Below are positions 17,249 through 25,824 of a DNA stretch of 64,000 nucleotides, piece after piece (the stretch's first letter is position 1; every line of letters begins with the position of its first letter). The notes under the pieces are model-generated. The model searched no databases. It was not told where the DNA came from and saw only the letters and a list, made by a program, of their open reading frames with translations. The stretch spans positions 1 to 64,000 of the forward strand of contig QFQY01000009.1 of NCBI GenBank assembly GCA_003248805.1, written 5' to 3'. This DNA is from Chelatococcus sp. (lineage in GTDB: Bacteria; Pseudomonadota; Alphaproteobacteria; Rhizobiales; Beijerinckiaceae). The position numbers and the translations under genes are program-made.

Positions 17249-17349
17249 CCTCCGGCACGGAATCTTTACAAGCGACGGGTACGAATGCCGCCGCCTGCGG
17301 GAAGGAATGAGGGACAGGCCGTCCTCACGCCTGCAAGGCGGAGAGGCCC

Positions 17350-18561
17350 ATGTCGCTGCATATCCGTATCGCTGCACTCCTCGCGCTGCTCATGGCCGCG
17401 CTGTTGCCCGCCCGGTCGGGCCTCGCCCAGCAGGGCGGACCTGTCCCCGTGGGCTCGGGCGTCACCTACGAGCTGATCGCGCGCTGGGACGTCGACAAGC
17501 TCAACCGCATCCTGACGACCGATACGCCCGCCTTCTTCGGCGTTCCGGTGACCTACACCCCCGCCCGCAATGCGGTGAAGCTCTACCGCGTCACCTATAC
17601 CTCGGTGGTTCCCGAGCGCGGCAACAGGCCGATCGTGGCGACGGGGCTGGTCGCGGTGCCCGATACGGGCGAGACCGCCTTCCCGATGGTGTCCTACCAG
17701 CACGGCACGGTCTACGGGAAAGAGCAGGTGCCTTCCTTCCCCGATCAGTCGGCCGAAACGCAGCTGATGATCGCCCAGTTCGCCGGCCAGGGTTATATCG
17801 TCATCGGCGCCGATTACTTCGGAATGGGTGATTCCAAGGAGCCGGAGGGCTATCTCGTCAAGCGCAGCCAGCAGCAGGCTCCCGCCGACATGATCGTCGC
17901 CGGCCGCGCCGTGCTGTCAGCGCTCAAGCTCAGGGACACCAAGCTCTTCCTCGCCGGCTGGTCGCAGGGCGGCTATGTCACCATGGCCCTGCTGGAGAAG
18001 CTCGAATCCGATGGGGTGGCCGTGAAGTCGGCCGTGACCGCGAGCGGGCCGACCGACGGATACGCCACCTTCTATGGATTCCTCGGCTTCCCCCGCAAGA
18101 TCGACGCGGCCTGGATCCCGACCATCTTCATCCTCGCCGCCTTCTCCTATGAGGAGTATTACGGCGTTCCGGGGCTGGCGAAGGCGCTGCTGACCGAAGA
18201 CAGCTACGAGAATGCCCGCAAGGCCTATCTGCGGGAGAAATTCGACGTCTCCGCGATTCCGACCGATCTGCGCAAGCTGATCAGGCCGGAATTCTACGAC
18301 GCGCAGACCTTCAGCAACTCCGCCTTCGGCCAGCTGCTGGCCCAGAACCACGCCTATCGCTGGGTCATCAAGACTCCGGTGCGCAACTATTACGGCCTCA
18401 CCGACGAGGCGATCCGCATTGAGATCGGGCGGCTGCCGATGACCTATCAGAAGGCGATCGGCAACGACAAGGTCGAGGCCGTGCCGACCGGCGACACCAG
18501 CCATCGCGGCACCTTCGCCACCGCCGTGCCGCAGTGGAAGACCTGGTTCGACGGCCAGTAG
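17350..18561 (+). CDS. Secreted alpha/beta hydrolase, secretory-lipase-like
   Basis: A 403-residue exported protein. Residues 1-27 form a Sec signal peptide ending in GLAQQ. The mature part is an alpha/beta hydrolase: VSYQHGTVYGKE gives the oxyanion-hole region, LAGWSQGGYVTMAL carries the nucleophile elbow G-W-S-Q-G, YYGLTDEAI probably contains the acid, and GDTSHRGTF the catalytic His. The pattern resembles the secretory lipase (LIP) family, but lipase versus general esterase cannot be decided. It stands alone between engB and DUF423. Confidence 0.85.
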   Translation: MSLHIRIAALLALLMAALLPARSGLAQQGGPVPVGSGVTYELIARWDVDKLNRILTTDTPAFFGVPVTYTPARNAVKLYRVTYTSVVPERGNRPIVATGLVAVPDTGETAFPMVSYQHGTVYGKEQVPSFPDQSAETQLMIAQFAGQGYIVIGADYFGMGDSKEPEGYLVKRSQQQAPADMIVAGRAVLSALKLRDTKLFLAGWSQGGYVTMALLEKLESDGVAVKSAVTASGPTDGYATFYGFLGFPRKIDAAWIPTIFILAAFSYEEYYGVPGLAKALLTEDSYENARKAYLREKFDVSAIPTDLRKLIRPEFYDAQTFSNSAFGQLLAQNHAYRWVIKTPVRNYYGLTDEAIRIEIGRLPMTYQKAIGNDKVEAVPTGDTSHRGTFATAVPQWKTWFDGQ

Positions 18562-18673
18562 GGCGTCCAGCGCGTCACCCGGCCGCTGCCGGCGGCGCTT
18601 GACGCCGGGCGACCGCCGCCCACATCCAGGCCGCGCGCCGCATCGTCGTGGCGCGCGCAGCCAGGGGCCCCGG

Positions 18674-19042
18674 ATGACCGCCGCGAAGATCCATCTCGTC
18701 CTGGCCGCCCTGATGGGATTCGCCGGCGTCGCGCTGCTCGCCGCCGCCGCCCATGTCACGGGCACCGAGAACGTCCGCACGGCGGGGCAGATCCTGCTCT
18801 TCCACGCGCCTGTCGTCTTCGGCGTCACGGTCGCGCGCAAGGCGGGGTTCCTGGCCGATCTCGCGGCGCGGATCGCGCTGACGGCGATCATCCTCGGGGC
18901 GGCGCTCTTCGCCGCCGACCTGTCGCGGCGCGGCTTTTCCGGCGAGGCGCTGTTTCCCCGCGCCGCGCCGACGGGCGGCTGGCTCATGCTGGCAGGCTGG
19001 CTCGGGCTCGCCGGAGCGGCCCTGTTCGCGAGACCGCGCTGA
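18674..19042 (+). CDS. DUF423-like small membrane protein
   Basis: A 122-residue protein with four predicted membrane segments. The spacing HLVLAALMGFAGVALLAAAAHV, then LLFHAPVVFGVTVAR, LTAIILGAALFAADL and GGWLMLAGWLGLAGAALFARPR resembles the YgdD/DUF423 layout. The function of that family is unknown. The ATG at 18674 was chosen over an upstream in-frame start because it begins the first hydrophobic helix. It lies 90 bp before argB on the same strand. Confidence 0.72.
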   Translation: MTAAKIHLVLAALMGFAGVALLAAAAHVTGTENVRTAGQILLFHAPVVFGVTVARKAGFLADLAARIALTAIILGAALFAADLSRRGFSGEALFPRAAPTGGWLMLAGWLGLAGAALFARPR

Positions 19043-19132
19043 CGCGCGCCATTCGTCTTCCGCCGCACACGATCTTCCGCTAGAAGGCGCGCCGAAGCGG
19101 GGCCTGCTCCCGTCCGACTGGGGAAGTGCCCG

Positions 19133-20029
19133 ATGACGACCCATCCCGATCTCACCCCCTCGCAATCGGCCGACCTGCTCGTGCAGGCGCTGCCCCACAT
19201 GCAGCGCTACGACCAGGAAGTGATCGTCATCAAATATGGCGGCAACGCCATGGGCGACGCCGCGACCGCCGAGGATTTCGCCGAGGACGTGGTCCTGCTG
19301 GAGCAGTCCGGGCTCAAGCCGGTGGTCTGCCATGGCGGCGGGCCGCAGATCGCGCGCATGCTGACCAAGCTCGGCATCAAGTCGGAGTTCAAGCAGGGTC
19401 TGCGCGTCACCGACGAGGCGACCGTCGAGGTCGTCGAGATGGTGCTCGCCGGCTCGGTCAACAAGGAACTGGTGGGCTACATCTCCCGCGAGGGCGGCAA
19501 GGCGATCGGCCTCTGCGGCAAGGACGGCAACATGGTCACCGCCCGCAAGGTGACGCGCACCGTCGTCGACCCCGATTCCAGGATCGAGGAGGTGCTCGAC
19601 CTCGGCTATGTCGGCGAGCCCGACAAGGTCGACACGGCCGTGCTCGATTCGGTGCTGAAGGCGGAGCTCATCCCGGTGCTGGCGCCGGTCTGCGCGGCCG
19701 GTGACGGCCAGACCTACAACGTCAACGCCGACACCTTCGCCGGCGCCATCGCCGGCGCGCTCAACGCCAAGCGCCTGCTGCTGCTGACCGACGTTCCCGG
19801 CGTGCTCGACAAGAACAAGAACCTCATCCCGGAGCTGACGGTCGAGGAATGCCGCCGGCTCGTCGCGGACGGCACGATCTCCGGCGGCATGATCCCGAAG
19901 ATCGAGACCTGCATCTACGCCATCGAGAAGGGCGTCGAGGCCGTCGTGATCCTCGACGGCAAGGTGCCGCATGCGGTGCTGATCGAGCTCTTCACCGACA
20001 CCGGCGCGGGCACGATCATCCGCAGGTGA
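19133..20029 (+). CDS. argB: Acetylglutamate kinase
   Basis: A 298-residue amino-acid kinase that phosphorylates N-acetylglutamate in arginine synthesis. VIVIKYGGNAMGD is the ATP-binding lysine region, VVCHGGGPQI the second glycine loop, YNVNADTFAGAIAGALNA the acetylglutamate site, and LLLTDVPGVLDK and GGMIPKIETCIYAI complete the active site. N-terminal residues 1-25 include the extra helix seen in arginine-sensitive forms, so feedback inhibition by arginine is plausible but not proven. RBS-like GGGGAAGTG precedes the ATG. Confidence 0.97.
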   Translation: MTTHPDLTPSQSADLLVQALPHMQRYDQEVIVIKYGGNAMGDAATAEDFAEDVVLLEQSGLKPVVCHGGGPQIARMLTKLGIKSEFKQGLRVTDEATVEVVEMVLAGSVNKELVGYISREGGKAIGLCGKDGNMVTARKVTRTVVDPDSRIEEVLDLGYVGEPDKVDTAVLDSVLKAELIPVLAPVCAAGDGQTYNVNADTFAGAIAGALNAKRLLLLTDVPGVLDKNKNLIPELTVEECRRLVADGTISGGMIPKIETCIYAIEKGVEAVVILDGKVPHAVLIELFTDTGAGTIIRR

Positions 20030-20037
20030 GAGGCCGC

Positions 20038-20138
20038 GTCATTCTCGGGCCGCGCCTCGCGCGGGCCCGGGAAACTCGCGACGCGGTGGCGACGAGCCAT
20101 GTTTTCCAAGAGATGGTCGGGTCAAGCCCGACCATGAC
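20038..20138. repeat. Dispersed palindromic repeats between argB and HAD gene
   Basis: Two units. The first (about 20038-20075) starts CGTCATTCTCGGGCC and contains GGGCC/GGCCC-type arms. The second is GGTCGGG-TCAAG-CCCGACC (20115-20133) ending in ATGACG, the same sequence in inverted orientation as the unit at 62271-62289. The remainder of the 185-bp gap shows no gene. Confidence 0.7.
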
Positions 20139-20214
20139 GATCGCTGTCGCCGGCGGTTAACCTCTGGCAGAGAACTTGTATGGGACGGTGGACCGACCCA
20201 CATGAGTTGGTCCG

Positions 20215-20955
20215 ATGAACACGCATATGCCCCCTCCCGCCGCGACGCCTCCGCTCCAGACGGAGGCCTTCGCGCATGTCGACCACTGGGTCTTCGACCT
20301 CGACAACACGCTCTATTCGCATGAGGCCCGCGTCTGGCCGCAGGTCGACGAGCGCATCACGCTCTTCCTCACCGAGATGTTCGGGCTGGACGGCCTCTCC
20401 TCGCGCGCCCTGCAGAAATACTACTACCAGCGCTACGGCACGACGCTGAAGGGCCTGATGGAGGAGCACGGCATCGATCCGGACGACTTCCTCGACTTCG
20501 CCCACCAGATCGATCTCTCCCTGCTCGATCCCAATCCCGATCTCGGGGATGCGATCGCCGCGCTGCCTGGCCGCAAGCTCATCCTGACCAACGGCTCGCG
20601 CGGCCATGCCGAGAACGTCGCCGGCAAGCTCGGCATCCTCCATCATTTCGAGGACATCTTCGACATCGTCGAGGCCGGCTTCCTGCCCAAGCCCGAGCGG
20701 GCGACCTACGAGACCTTTCTCGCCAAGCATGGCGTCGATCCCGGCCGGGCTGCGATGTTCGAGGACATCGAGAAGAACCTCGTCGTGCCGAGCGCGCTCG
20801 GCATGAAGACGGTGCTGATCATCCCGCAGACGCCCGATCCCTTCCGCGAGGCGTGGGAGCAGGCCGCGATCGAGGCCGGCCATGTCCATCACGTCACCGC
20901 GGACCTCACCGGCTTCCTGAAGCCGCTCGGCCGGAGCGTCGAACAGGCCGGCTGA
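20215..20955 (+). CDS. HAD-superfamily pyrimidine 5'-nucleotidase-like protein
   Basis: A 246-residue HAD hydrolase of the Sdt1-like pyrimidine 5'-nucleotidase group. WVFDLDNTLY supplies the nucleophile D28 and acid D30, ILTNGSRGHA is motif II, KPERATYE motif III and FEDIEKNLVVPSALGM motif IV. The cap helix region (HEARVWPQVDERITLFL and YYYQRYGTTLKGLM) is typical of this subgroup. Substrate would be a pyrimidine nucleoside monophosphate or a related phosphate ester. Position next to argB is common in alphaproteobacteria. Confidence 0.88.
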   Translation: MNTHMPPPAATPPLQTEAFAHVDHWVFDLDNTLYSHEARVWPQVDERITLFLTEMFGLDGLSSRALQKYYYQRYGTTLKGLMEEHGIDPDDFLDFAHQIDLSLLDPNPDLGDAIAALPGRKLILTNGSRGHAENVAGKLGILHHFEDIFDIVEAGFLPKPERATYETFLAKHGVDPGRAAMFEDIEKNLVVPSALGMKTVLIIPQTPDPFREAWEQAAIEAGHVHHVTADLTGFLKPLGRSVEQAG

Positions 20956-21003
20956 GGCCGGAGAAGATTTGCTGCGCCGCCGTCCGGGCAAAAAAGACGA
21001 ATT

Positions 21004-21058
21004 GTTCGTCTTTACGAACGAACGCATGAATGCTATTCGCTTCGTCCGTTATAACGAA
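21004..21058. promoter_or_regulatory. Paired palindromes upstream of metZ, candidate operator
   Basis: GTTCGT-CTTT-ACGAAC (21004-21019) is a perfect inverted repeat. A second site, TTCGT ... ACGAA (21041-21058), encloses the perfect palindrome CGTTATAACG (21047-21056). The ACGAACGA core recurs in both sites. They end 14 bp before the metZ ATG, a position suited to repression. AT content is clearly higher than in the surroundings. I see no SAM-II riboswitch core here. Confidence 0.5.
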
Positions 21059-21072
21059 CGAAGGCGTTGACC

Positions 21073-22266
21073 ATGTCGGCATCGGACAGCACGGCGAAGC
21101 TCCACCCCGAAACCCGTCTGGTTCATGCCGGCACGCTGCGCTCCCAGTTCGGCGAGACCTCCGAGGCGCTGTTCCTGACGCAGGGCCATGTCTATGACAG
21201 CGCCGCCCAGGCCGAGGGGCGCTTCCTGAACACCGATCCGGGCTTCCAGTACGCCCGCTTCTCGAACCCGACGGTCGCGATGCTCGAGGGCCGGATGGCC
21301 GCCTTCGAGGGCGCGGAAGCCTGTCGCGCCACCGCGACCGGCATGGCGGCGGTGACGGCGGCCGTGATGGCGCCGCTGCGGGCCGGCGACCATGTCGTCG
21401 CGGCGCGTGCGCTGTTCGGCTCCTGTCGCTACATCGTCGAGGACCATCTGCCGCGCTACGGCGTCGAGTCGACGCTGGTCGACGGCACCGACATCGCGGC
21501 CTGGCGCAAGGCGGTCCGGCCGAACACCAAGGTGCTCTTTCTCGAAAGCCCCTCGAACCCGACGCTGGAGGTGATCGACATCGCCGCCGTCGCGGCGGTG
21601 GCCAAGGAGGCGGGCGCCATCCTGATCGTCGACAACGTCTTCGCCACGCCGCTCTTCCAGCGCCCGCTCGAGCTCGGCGCCGATCTCGTCGTCTATTCCG
21701 CGACCAAGCATATCGACGGGCAGGGGCGTTGCCTCGGCGGCCTGATCGTCGGCTCGAAGGCGCTGATCGAGGGCGATATCCAGACCTTCCTGCGCCAGAC
21801 CGGCCCGGCCATCTCGCCCTTCAACGCCTGGGTGATGCTGAAGGCGCTCGAAACCCTGCCGCTGCGCATCGGCAAGCAGGCCGAGAACGCCGCCAAGGTC
21901 GCCGATTGGCTGGCTGCGCACGGCAAGCCGACCAAGGTCATCTTCCCCGGCCGCAAGGACCATCCGCAGGCCGAGATCATCGCGCGCCAGATGAGCGGCC
22001 CCTCCACGCTGATCGCCTTCGAGGTGCCCGGCGGCAAGGAGGGCGCCTTCCGCCTGCTCGACGCCTGCAAGCTGATCCGCATCTCGAACAATCTCGGCGA
22101 CGCGAAGAGCCTGATCGTCCACCCCGCCACGACGACGCATCAGCGCTTCACGCCCGAGGCGCGCGCGATCATGGGCGTGACCGACGGCATGATCCGCCTC
22201 TCGATCGGCCTCGAGCACGCCGACGACCTGATCGCCGATCTGGAGCGGGCGCTGGCGAAGGTGTGA
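21073..22266 (+). CDS. metZ: O-succinylhomoserine sulfhydrylase
   Basis: A 397-residue PLP enzyme of the Cys/Met metabolism family that makes homocysteine from O-succinylhomoserine and sulfide in methionine synthesis. QYARFSNPTVAMLEGRMAAFEG is the N-terminal family block, ESPSNPTLEVIDI contains the conserved Asn/Pro pair, and VYSATKHIDGQGR carries the PLP lysine (K212). IVHPATTTHQRF is typical of the sulfhydrylase branch. ATG at 21073 was chosen; a TTG at 21067 is also in frame. Close paralogues use O-acetylhomoserine, so the acyl donor is by family similarity. Confidence 0.92.
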   Translation: MSASDSTAKLHPETRLVHAGTLRSQFGETSEALFLTQGHVYDSAAQAEGRFLNTDPGFQYARFSNPTVAMLEGRMAAFEGAEACRATATGMAAVTAAVMAPLRAGDHVVAARALFGSCRYIVEDHLPRYGVESTLVDGTDIAAWRKAVRPNTKVLFLESPSNPTLEVIDIAAVAAVAKEAGAILIVDNVFATPLFQRPLELGADLVVYSATKHIDGQGRCLGGLIVGSKALIEGDIQTFLRQTGPAISPFNAWVMLKALETLPLRIGKQAENAAKVADWLAAHGKPTKVIFPGRKDHPQAEIIARQMSGPSTLIAFEVPGGKEGAFRLLDACKLIRISNNLGDAKSLIVHPATTTHQRFTPEARAIMGVTDGMIRLSIGLEHADDLIADLERALAKV

Positions 22267-22277
22267 CGGGGGCCGTT

Positions 22278-22370
22278 CGTCATGGTCGGACTTGTTCCGA
22301 CCATCCACGTCTTCCTTCGTCGAGGACGGTGTTCGAGACGTGGATGCTCGCCACGAGGGCGAGCATGACG
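22278..22370. repeat. Dispersed palindromic repeat downstream of metZ
   Basis: Starts CGTCATGGTCGGA and ends GCGAGCATGACG. It contains GGTCGGA-CTTGT-TCCGACC (22284-22302) and a second hairpin in which GATGCTCGCC pairs with GGGCGAGCAT. The outer CGTCAT/ATGACG ends are shared with the other GCTCGGG-type elements. The rest of the gap before hisB holds a weak GCTAAA/TTTAGC inverted repeat (22411-22433). Confidence 0.7.
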
Positions 22371-22451
22371 GCAGCGGTTCCCGCACCAGTGGCCATCCCT
22401 GCCGCCCCCTGCTAAAGCGAAGCCGGTTTTAGCCAGTACACAGAGGCCAGC

Positions 22452-23039
22452 ATGCGTTCGGGCGAAGTGAAGCGCCGCACCAACGAGACCGATATCGCGG
22501 TCTCGCTCGTGCTGGACGGCACCGGAAAGGCGGATATCGCGACCGGGGTCGGCTTCTTCGACCATATGCTCGACCTGTTCGCCCGCCATTCGCTGATCGA
22601 CCTCACCGTCAGGGTGAAGGGCGACACCCATATCGACGACCACCATTCGGTCGAAGATACGGGCATCGCGCTCGGTGAGGCGTTGAAGCAGGCGCTCGGC
22701 GACAAGAAGGGCATCCATCGCTATGCCGATGTCCATCTCCCGATGGACGAGACCTTGACCCGCGTCGCGGTCGACGTCTCCGGCCGGCCCTTCCTCGTCT
22801 TCCGCACGCGCTTCGAGGCGCAGAAGATCGGCAGCTTCGACACCGAGCTGGTGCGCGAGTTCTTCCAGGCCTTCGCGATCAATGCGGGGCTGACCCTGCA
22901 TGTCGAGACGCTCTACGGCGACAACGCCCATCACATCGCCGAAAGCTGCTTCAAGGGGCTGGCGCGGGCGCTGCGGCATGCGCTGTCGGTCGATCCGCGC
23001 GAGGGTGGCCGGGTGCCCTCGACCAAGGGCGCGCTCTGA
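22452..23039 (+). CDS. hisB: Imidazoleglycerol-phosphate dehydratase
   Basis: A 195-residue enzyme for the seventh step of histidine synthesis. VGFFDHMLDLFARHS and DTHIDDHHSVEDTGIALGEAL contain the histidine/acid metal ligands of the dimanganese sites. HIAESCFKGLARALRHA gives the second-half repeat and RVPSTKGAL is the standard C terminus. Monofunctional form, without the HAD phosphatase domain of E. coli HisB. It opens the his block, with DUF2628, hisH and hisA following. Confidence 0.97.
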   Translation: MRSGEVKRRTNETDIAVSLVLDGTGKADIATGVGFFDHMLDLFARHSLIDLTVRVKGDTHIDDHHSVEDTGIALGEALKQALGDKKGIHRYADVHLPMDETLTRVAVDVSGRPFLVFRTRFEAQKIGSFDTELVREFFQAFAINAGLTLHVETLYGDNAHHIAESCFKGLARALRHALSVDPREGGRVPSTKGAL

Positions 23040-23049
23040 GAGGTCGGCC

Positions 23050-23538
23050 ATGGCATTCTACACGGTGATGATCCCGCCGCCCGGCTCGGCCGGGCCGCGC
23101 GACGAAATCGAGCGGGCGCGGCTGCTGCCGGAGCGCTTCGCCTGGACGGCGCTGCTGTTCACGGGGCTCTGGCTGCTCGGCAAGCGGCTCTGGCTCGCGA
23201 CCCTGCTGTTCGTGCTCGTCTGGGCGGCGCTGCTCTACGCCGGCAGCCGCTTCGGCCTGCCGGGCGATGCGCTGTTCCTGTGCTGGGTCGCGATCGCGCT
23301 CTTTCTCGGCCTGGAAGGCAACGACCTCGTCGCCCGAAAGCTCGCCCGCAAGGGCTGGCGCCTGGCGGATGTCGTCGAGGCGAGCTCGCTCGGCGAGGCC
23401 GAGCGGCGCTATTTCGAGCGGGCTCTGAGCGATGCTCCGGCTCCCGCGCGGCCGCAGATGCCCGCGCCCCGGTCCGAGCCGCGCCCCGCCGGGCCGCTCC
23501 CGATCATCGGGCTGTTCCCGGAGGCACGCGGGCGATGA
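23050..23538 (+). CDS. DUF2628-like membrane protein
   Basis: A 162-residue protein with a short N-terminal segment (MAFYTVMIPP), hydrophobic stretches between about residues 30 and 85, and a Pro-rich cytoplasmic tail ending LPIIGLFPEARGR. This is the layout of DUF2628 proteins, which often sit between hisB and hisH in Hyphomicrobiales. Function is unknown. It begins 10 bp after hisB and overlaps hisH by 4 bp, so it is clearly part of the his transcript. Confidence 0.82.
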   Translation: MAFYTVMIPPPGSAGPRDEIERARLLPERFAWTALLFTGLWLLGKRLWLATLLFVLVWAALLYAGSRFGLPGDALFLCWVAIALFLGLEGNDLVARKLARKGWRLADVVEASSLGEAERRYFERALSDAPAPARPQMPAPRSEPRPAGPLPIIGLFPEARGR

Positions 23539-24188
23539 GGCACGTCGCGATCATCGACTACGGCTCCGGCAATCTGCACTCGGCTGCCAAGGCTTTCGAG
23601 CGCGCCGCCAACGAGGCCGGCCTCGACATGGCGATCCGCGTCACCAGCGACACCGCCGAGGTGCGCGCGGCCGACCGCGTCGTGCTGCCGGGCGTCGGCG
23701 CCTTCGCCGATTGCCGGCGCGGGCTCGATGCCGTGCCGGGCATGGTCGAGACGCTGGAAGAGGTGGTGCGCGGCAAGCAGCGCCCCTTCCTCGGCATCTG
23801 CGTCGGCATGCAGCTCCTCGCCACGCGCGGGCTCGAATACACGGTGACGCCGGGCCTGAACTGGATCGCCGGCGACGTCGCGCTGATCCGCCCCCGGGAC
23901 GAGAGCCTGAAGATCCCGCATATGGGCTGGAACACCCTGCACAAGCAGGACGAGCACGCCTTGCTGGACGGCATCGAGACCGGCCCGGAGGGGCTGCACG
24001 CCTATTTCGTCCACTCCTACGCGCTGACGCCGACCGATCCGACCGACGTGCTCGCCCTGACGGAGTATGGCGGCCCGGTCACGGCGATGGTCGCGCGCGG
24101 CAACATCGCCGGCACGCAGTTCCATCCCGAGAAGAGCCAGAAGCTGGGCCTGAAGCTCATCGCCAACTTCCTGCGGTGGCGCCCGTGA
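23535..24188 (+). CDS. hisH: Imidazole glycerol phosphate synthase, glutaminase subunit
   Basis: A 217-residue class I glutamine amidotransferase that releases ammonia for HisF. IIDYGSGNLHS opens the fold, LPGVGAFADC is the oxyanion-side loop, PFLGICVGMQLL carries the nucleophile C89, IPHMGWNTL is the HisH-specific block, and TQFHPEKSQKLG holds the His/Glu of the triad. ATG at 23535 overlaps the DUF2628 stop; the hisA GTG overlaps the hisH stop, so all three are tightly coupled. Confidence 0.97.
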   Translation: MRHVAIIDYGSGNLHSAAKAFERAANEAGLDMAIRVTSDTAEVRAADRVVLPGVGAFADCRRGLDAVPGMVETLEEVVRGKQRPFLGICVGMQLLATRGLEYTVTPGLNWIAGDVALIRPRDESLKIPHMGWNTLHKQDEHALLDGIETGPEGLHAYFVHSYALTPTDPTDVLALTEYGGPVTAMVARGNIAGTQFHPEKSQKLGLKLIANFLRWRP

Positions 24189-24931
24189 TCCTGTTTCCCG
24201 CGATCGACCTCAAGAACGGCCAGTGCGTCCGGCTGCGGCAGGGCGACATGGAGCAGGCGACGGTCTTCAACGACGATCCCGCCGCCCAGGCCGCCGCGTT
24301 CCAGGCGCAGGGCTTCAAGTGGCTGCATGTCGTCGATCTCGACGGCGCCTTCGCCGGCAAGCCGATGAACGCGGCGGCTGTCGAGGCCATCCTCGCCCGC
24401 GTCGCCTTTCCGGTTCAGCTCGGCGGCGGCATCCGCGACATGCGGACCGTCGAGGGCTGGCTGTCGAAGGGCATCCGCCGGGTCATCATCGGCACGGCGG
24501 CCGTGCGCGATCCCGCCTTCGTGCGCGAGGCGGCGAAGGCCTTTCCGGGGCAGGTCGCGGTCGGCATCGACGCGCGCGACGGCTTCGTCGCGGTGGAAGG
24601 CTGGGCCGAGGCCTCGACGCTGTCGGCGGACGCGCTCGGCAAGCGCTTCGAGGATGCCGGCGTCGCGGCGATCGTCTACACCGACATCGCCCGCGACGGC
24701 ATGCTCCAGGGCGTCAACTGGGACGGCACGATCGCGCTGGCGAAGGCGCTGACGATCCCCGTCATCGCCTCCGGCGGCCTGGCCTCGATGGCCGATATCG
24801 AGCGCCTCGTCGCCCCCGACGCCGCGATCCTCGAGGGCGCGATCACCGGGCGCGCGCTCTATGACGGGCGCATCGACCCGGCACAGGCGCTGGCCCGCCT
24901 GGCCGATGCCGGAAAGGGCAGGGCGGCCTGA
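24185..24931 (+). CDS. hisA: ProFAR isomerase
   Basis: A 248-residue (beta/alpha)8 barrel that isomerises ProFAR to PRFAR. ILFPAIDLKNGQCVRL contains the catalytic base Asp8, YTDIARDGMLQGVN the acid Asp in the second half, and QLGGGIRDM and IASGGLASM the two phosphate loops. The start is GTG at 24185, overlapping the hisH stop (GTGA). In related genomes hisF usually follows directly; here a minus-strand carbonic anhydrase and another gene intervene. Confidence 0.97.
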   Translation: MILFPAIDLKNGQCVRLRQGDMEQATVFNDDPAAQAAAFQAQGFKWLHVVDLDGAFAGKPMNAAAVEAILARVAFPVQLGGGIRDMRTVEGWLSKGIRRVIIGTAAVRDPAFVREAAKAFPGQVAVGIDARDGFVAVEGWAEASTLSADALGKRFEDAGVAAIVYTDIARDGMLQGVNWDGTIALAKALTIPVIASGGLASMADIERLVAPDAAILEGAITGRALYDGRIDPAQALARLADAGKGRAA

Positions 24932-24953
24932 CGGCCGCGCCGCCAGTCCGCGA

Positions 24954-25682
24954 TCAGAGCAGCTTCACCTTGCCCGTCGCCAGTTCGTAGATCCCGCCGA
25001 CGACGAGCAGCTTCTTTTCCGCGACGCGTTGCGAGAGGATCGGCGTGGCCGTCTTCAGGCGCTCGACATTGAGCCGGACATTCGCCTCCGTGGCGGCGTC
25101 CAGCATGTTCGCGGCGCCCGCCTTCTGCGCCTCCAGGACCGCCGGCTTGATCGCGTTGATCAGAGAGGGCAGATGCCCCGGCAGCTGCGTGCCGTTCTTC
25201 ACCACGTCGATCGTGGACGAGATGGCCCCGCAATTCGTGTGGCCGAGCACGAGGATCAGCGGGGATTGCAGCACGGCCGCGCCGAATTCGAGGCTGGCCA
25301 GACCGTCCTCGTTGACGAAGTTGCCGGCGACGCGGACCACGAAGAGATCGCCCGGCCCCTGGTCGAAGGCGAGTTCCGGCGCGAGGCGCGAATCGGCACA
25401 GCTCACGATCGAGGCGAAGGGATGCTGCGAGCGCGCCCGGGCCGCGCGTCCGGCCGAGAAATCGCGCTGGTTCGGCTTGTTCGCGGCATAGCGGGCATTG
25501 CCCGCGGTCAGTCGCTTCAGGGCTTCCTCGCCGCTGATCGCCGGCGCGGTCGCATACTGGGCCTGGGCGGGCAAGGCTTGGCCGGCGAGGCCTCCCGCCA
25601 GGGCGAGCCCCGCTCCGCCGCGCAGGAAGGCACGTCGCGAAGGGGCGAAGGACGAGGGACGGGACGCGCAGAGTTCGCACAT
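24954..25682 (-). CDS. Beta-class carbonic anhydrase, Tat-exported
   Basis: A 242-residue zinc enzyme interconverting CO2 and bicarbonate. SRRAFLRGG (residues 15-23) followed by a hydrophobic stretch and AQAQ forms a twin-arginine signal peptide, so the enzyme probably acts in the periplasm. SCADSR gives C95 and the D97/R99 dyad; GHTNCGA gives H148 and C151, completing the zinc site. The C-terminal ELATGKVKLL is normal. It is inserted between hisA and hisF on the opposite strand. A periplasmic beta form could supply or recover inorganic carbon; this is inference. Confidence 0.92.
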   Translation of the reverse strand: MCELCASRPSSFAPSRRAFLRGGAGLALAGGLAGQALPAQAQYATAPAISGEEALKRLTAGNARYAANKPNQRDFSAGRAARARSQHPFASIVSCADSRLAPELAFDQGPGDLFVVRVAGNFVNEDGLASLEFGAAVLQSPLILVLGHTNCGAISSTIDVVKNGTQLPGHLPSLINAIKPAVLEAQKAGAANMLDAATEANVRLNVERLKTATPILSQRVAEKKLLVVGGIYELATGKVKLL

Positions 25683-25824
25683 GGCAGGGCATCCTTGCGA
25701 GACGGGCGGCGCGCCGGGAACGGTGGCGCTTGCACTGGGTTTGCCTGGCGATGCTATGGATGCGGGAGCCGGAGCCTAGTCCAAACTTGGCATCCAATCC
25801 GGCAAGACGACTCGGGCGTTAACG

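Noticed and set aside
14396..17377. A very long open frame on the minus strand across lepA and engB
   Set aside because: It is antisense to two well-conserved GTPase genes, has low-complexity Arg/Asp/Gly-rich composition, and shows no domain. Long antisense frames are expected in GC-rich codon-biased DNA.
20956..21072. SAM-II riboswitch before metZ
   Set aside because: The region lacks the conserved pseudoknot core; instead it holds protein-operator-like palindromes.
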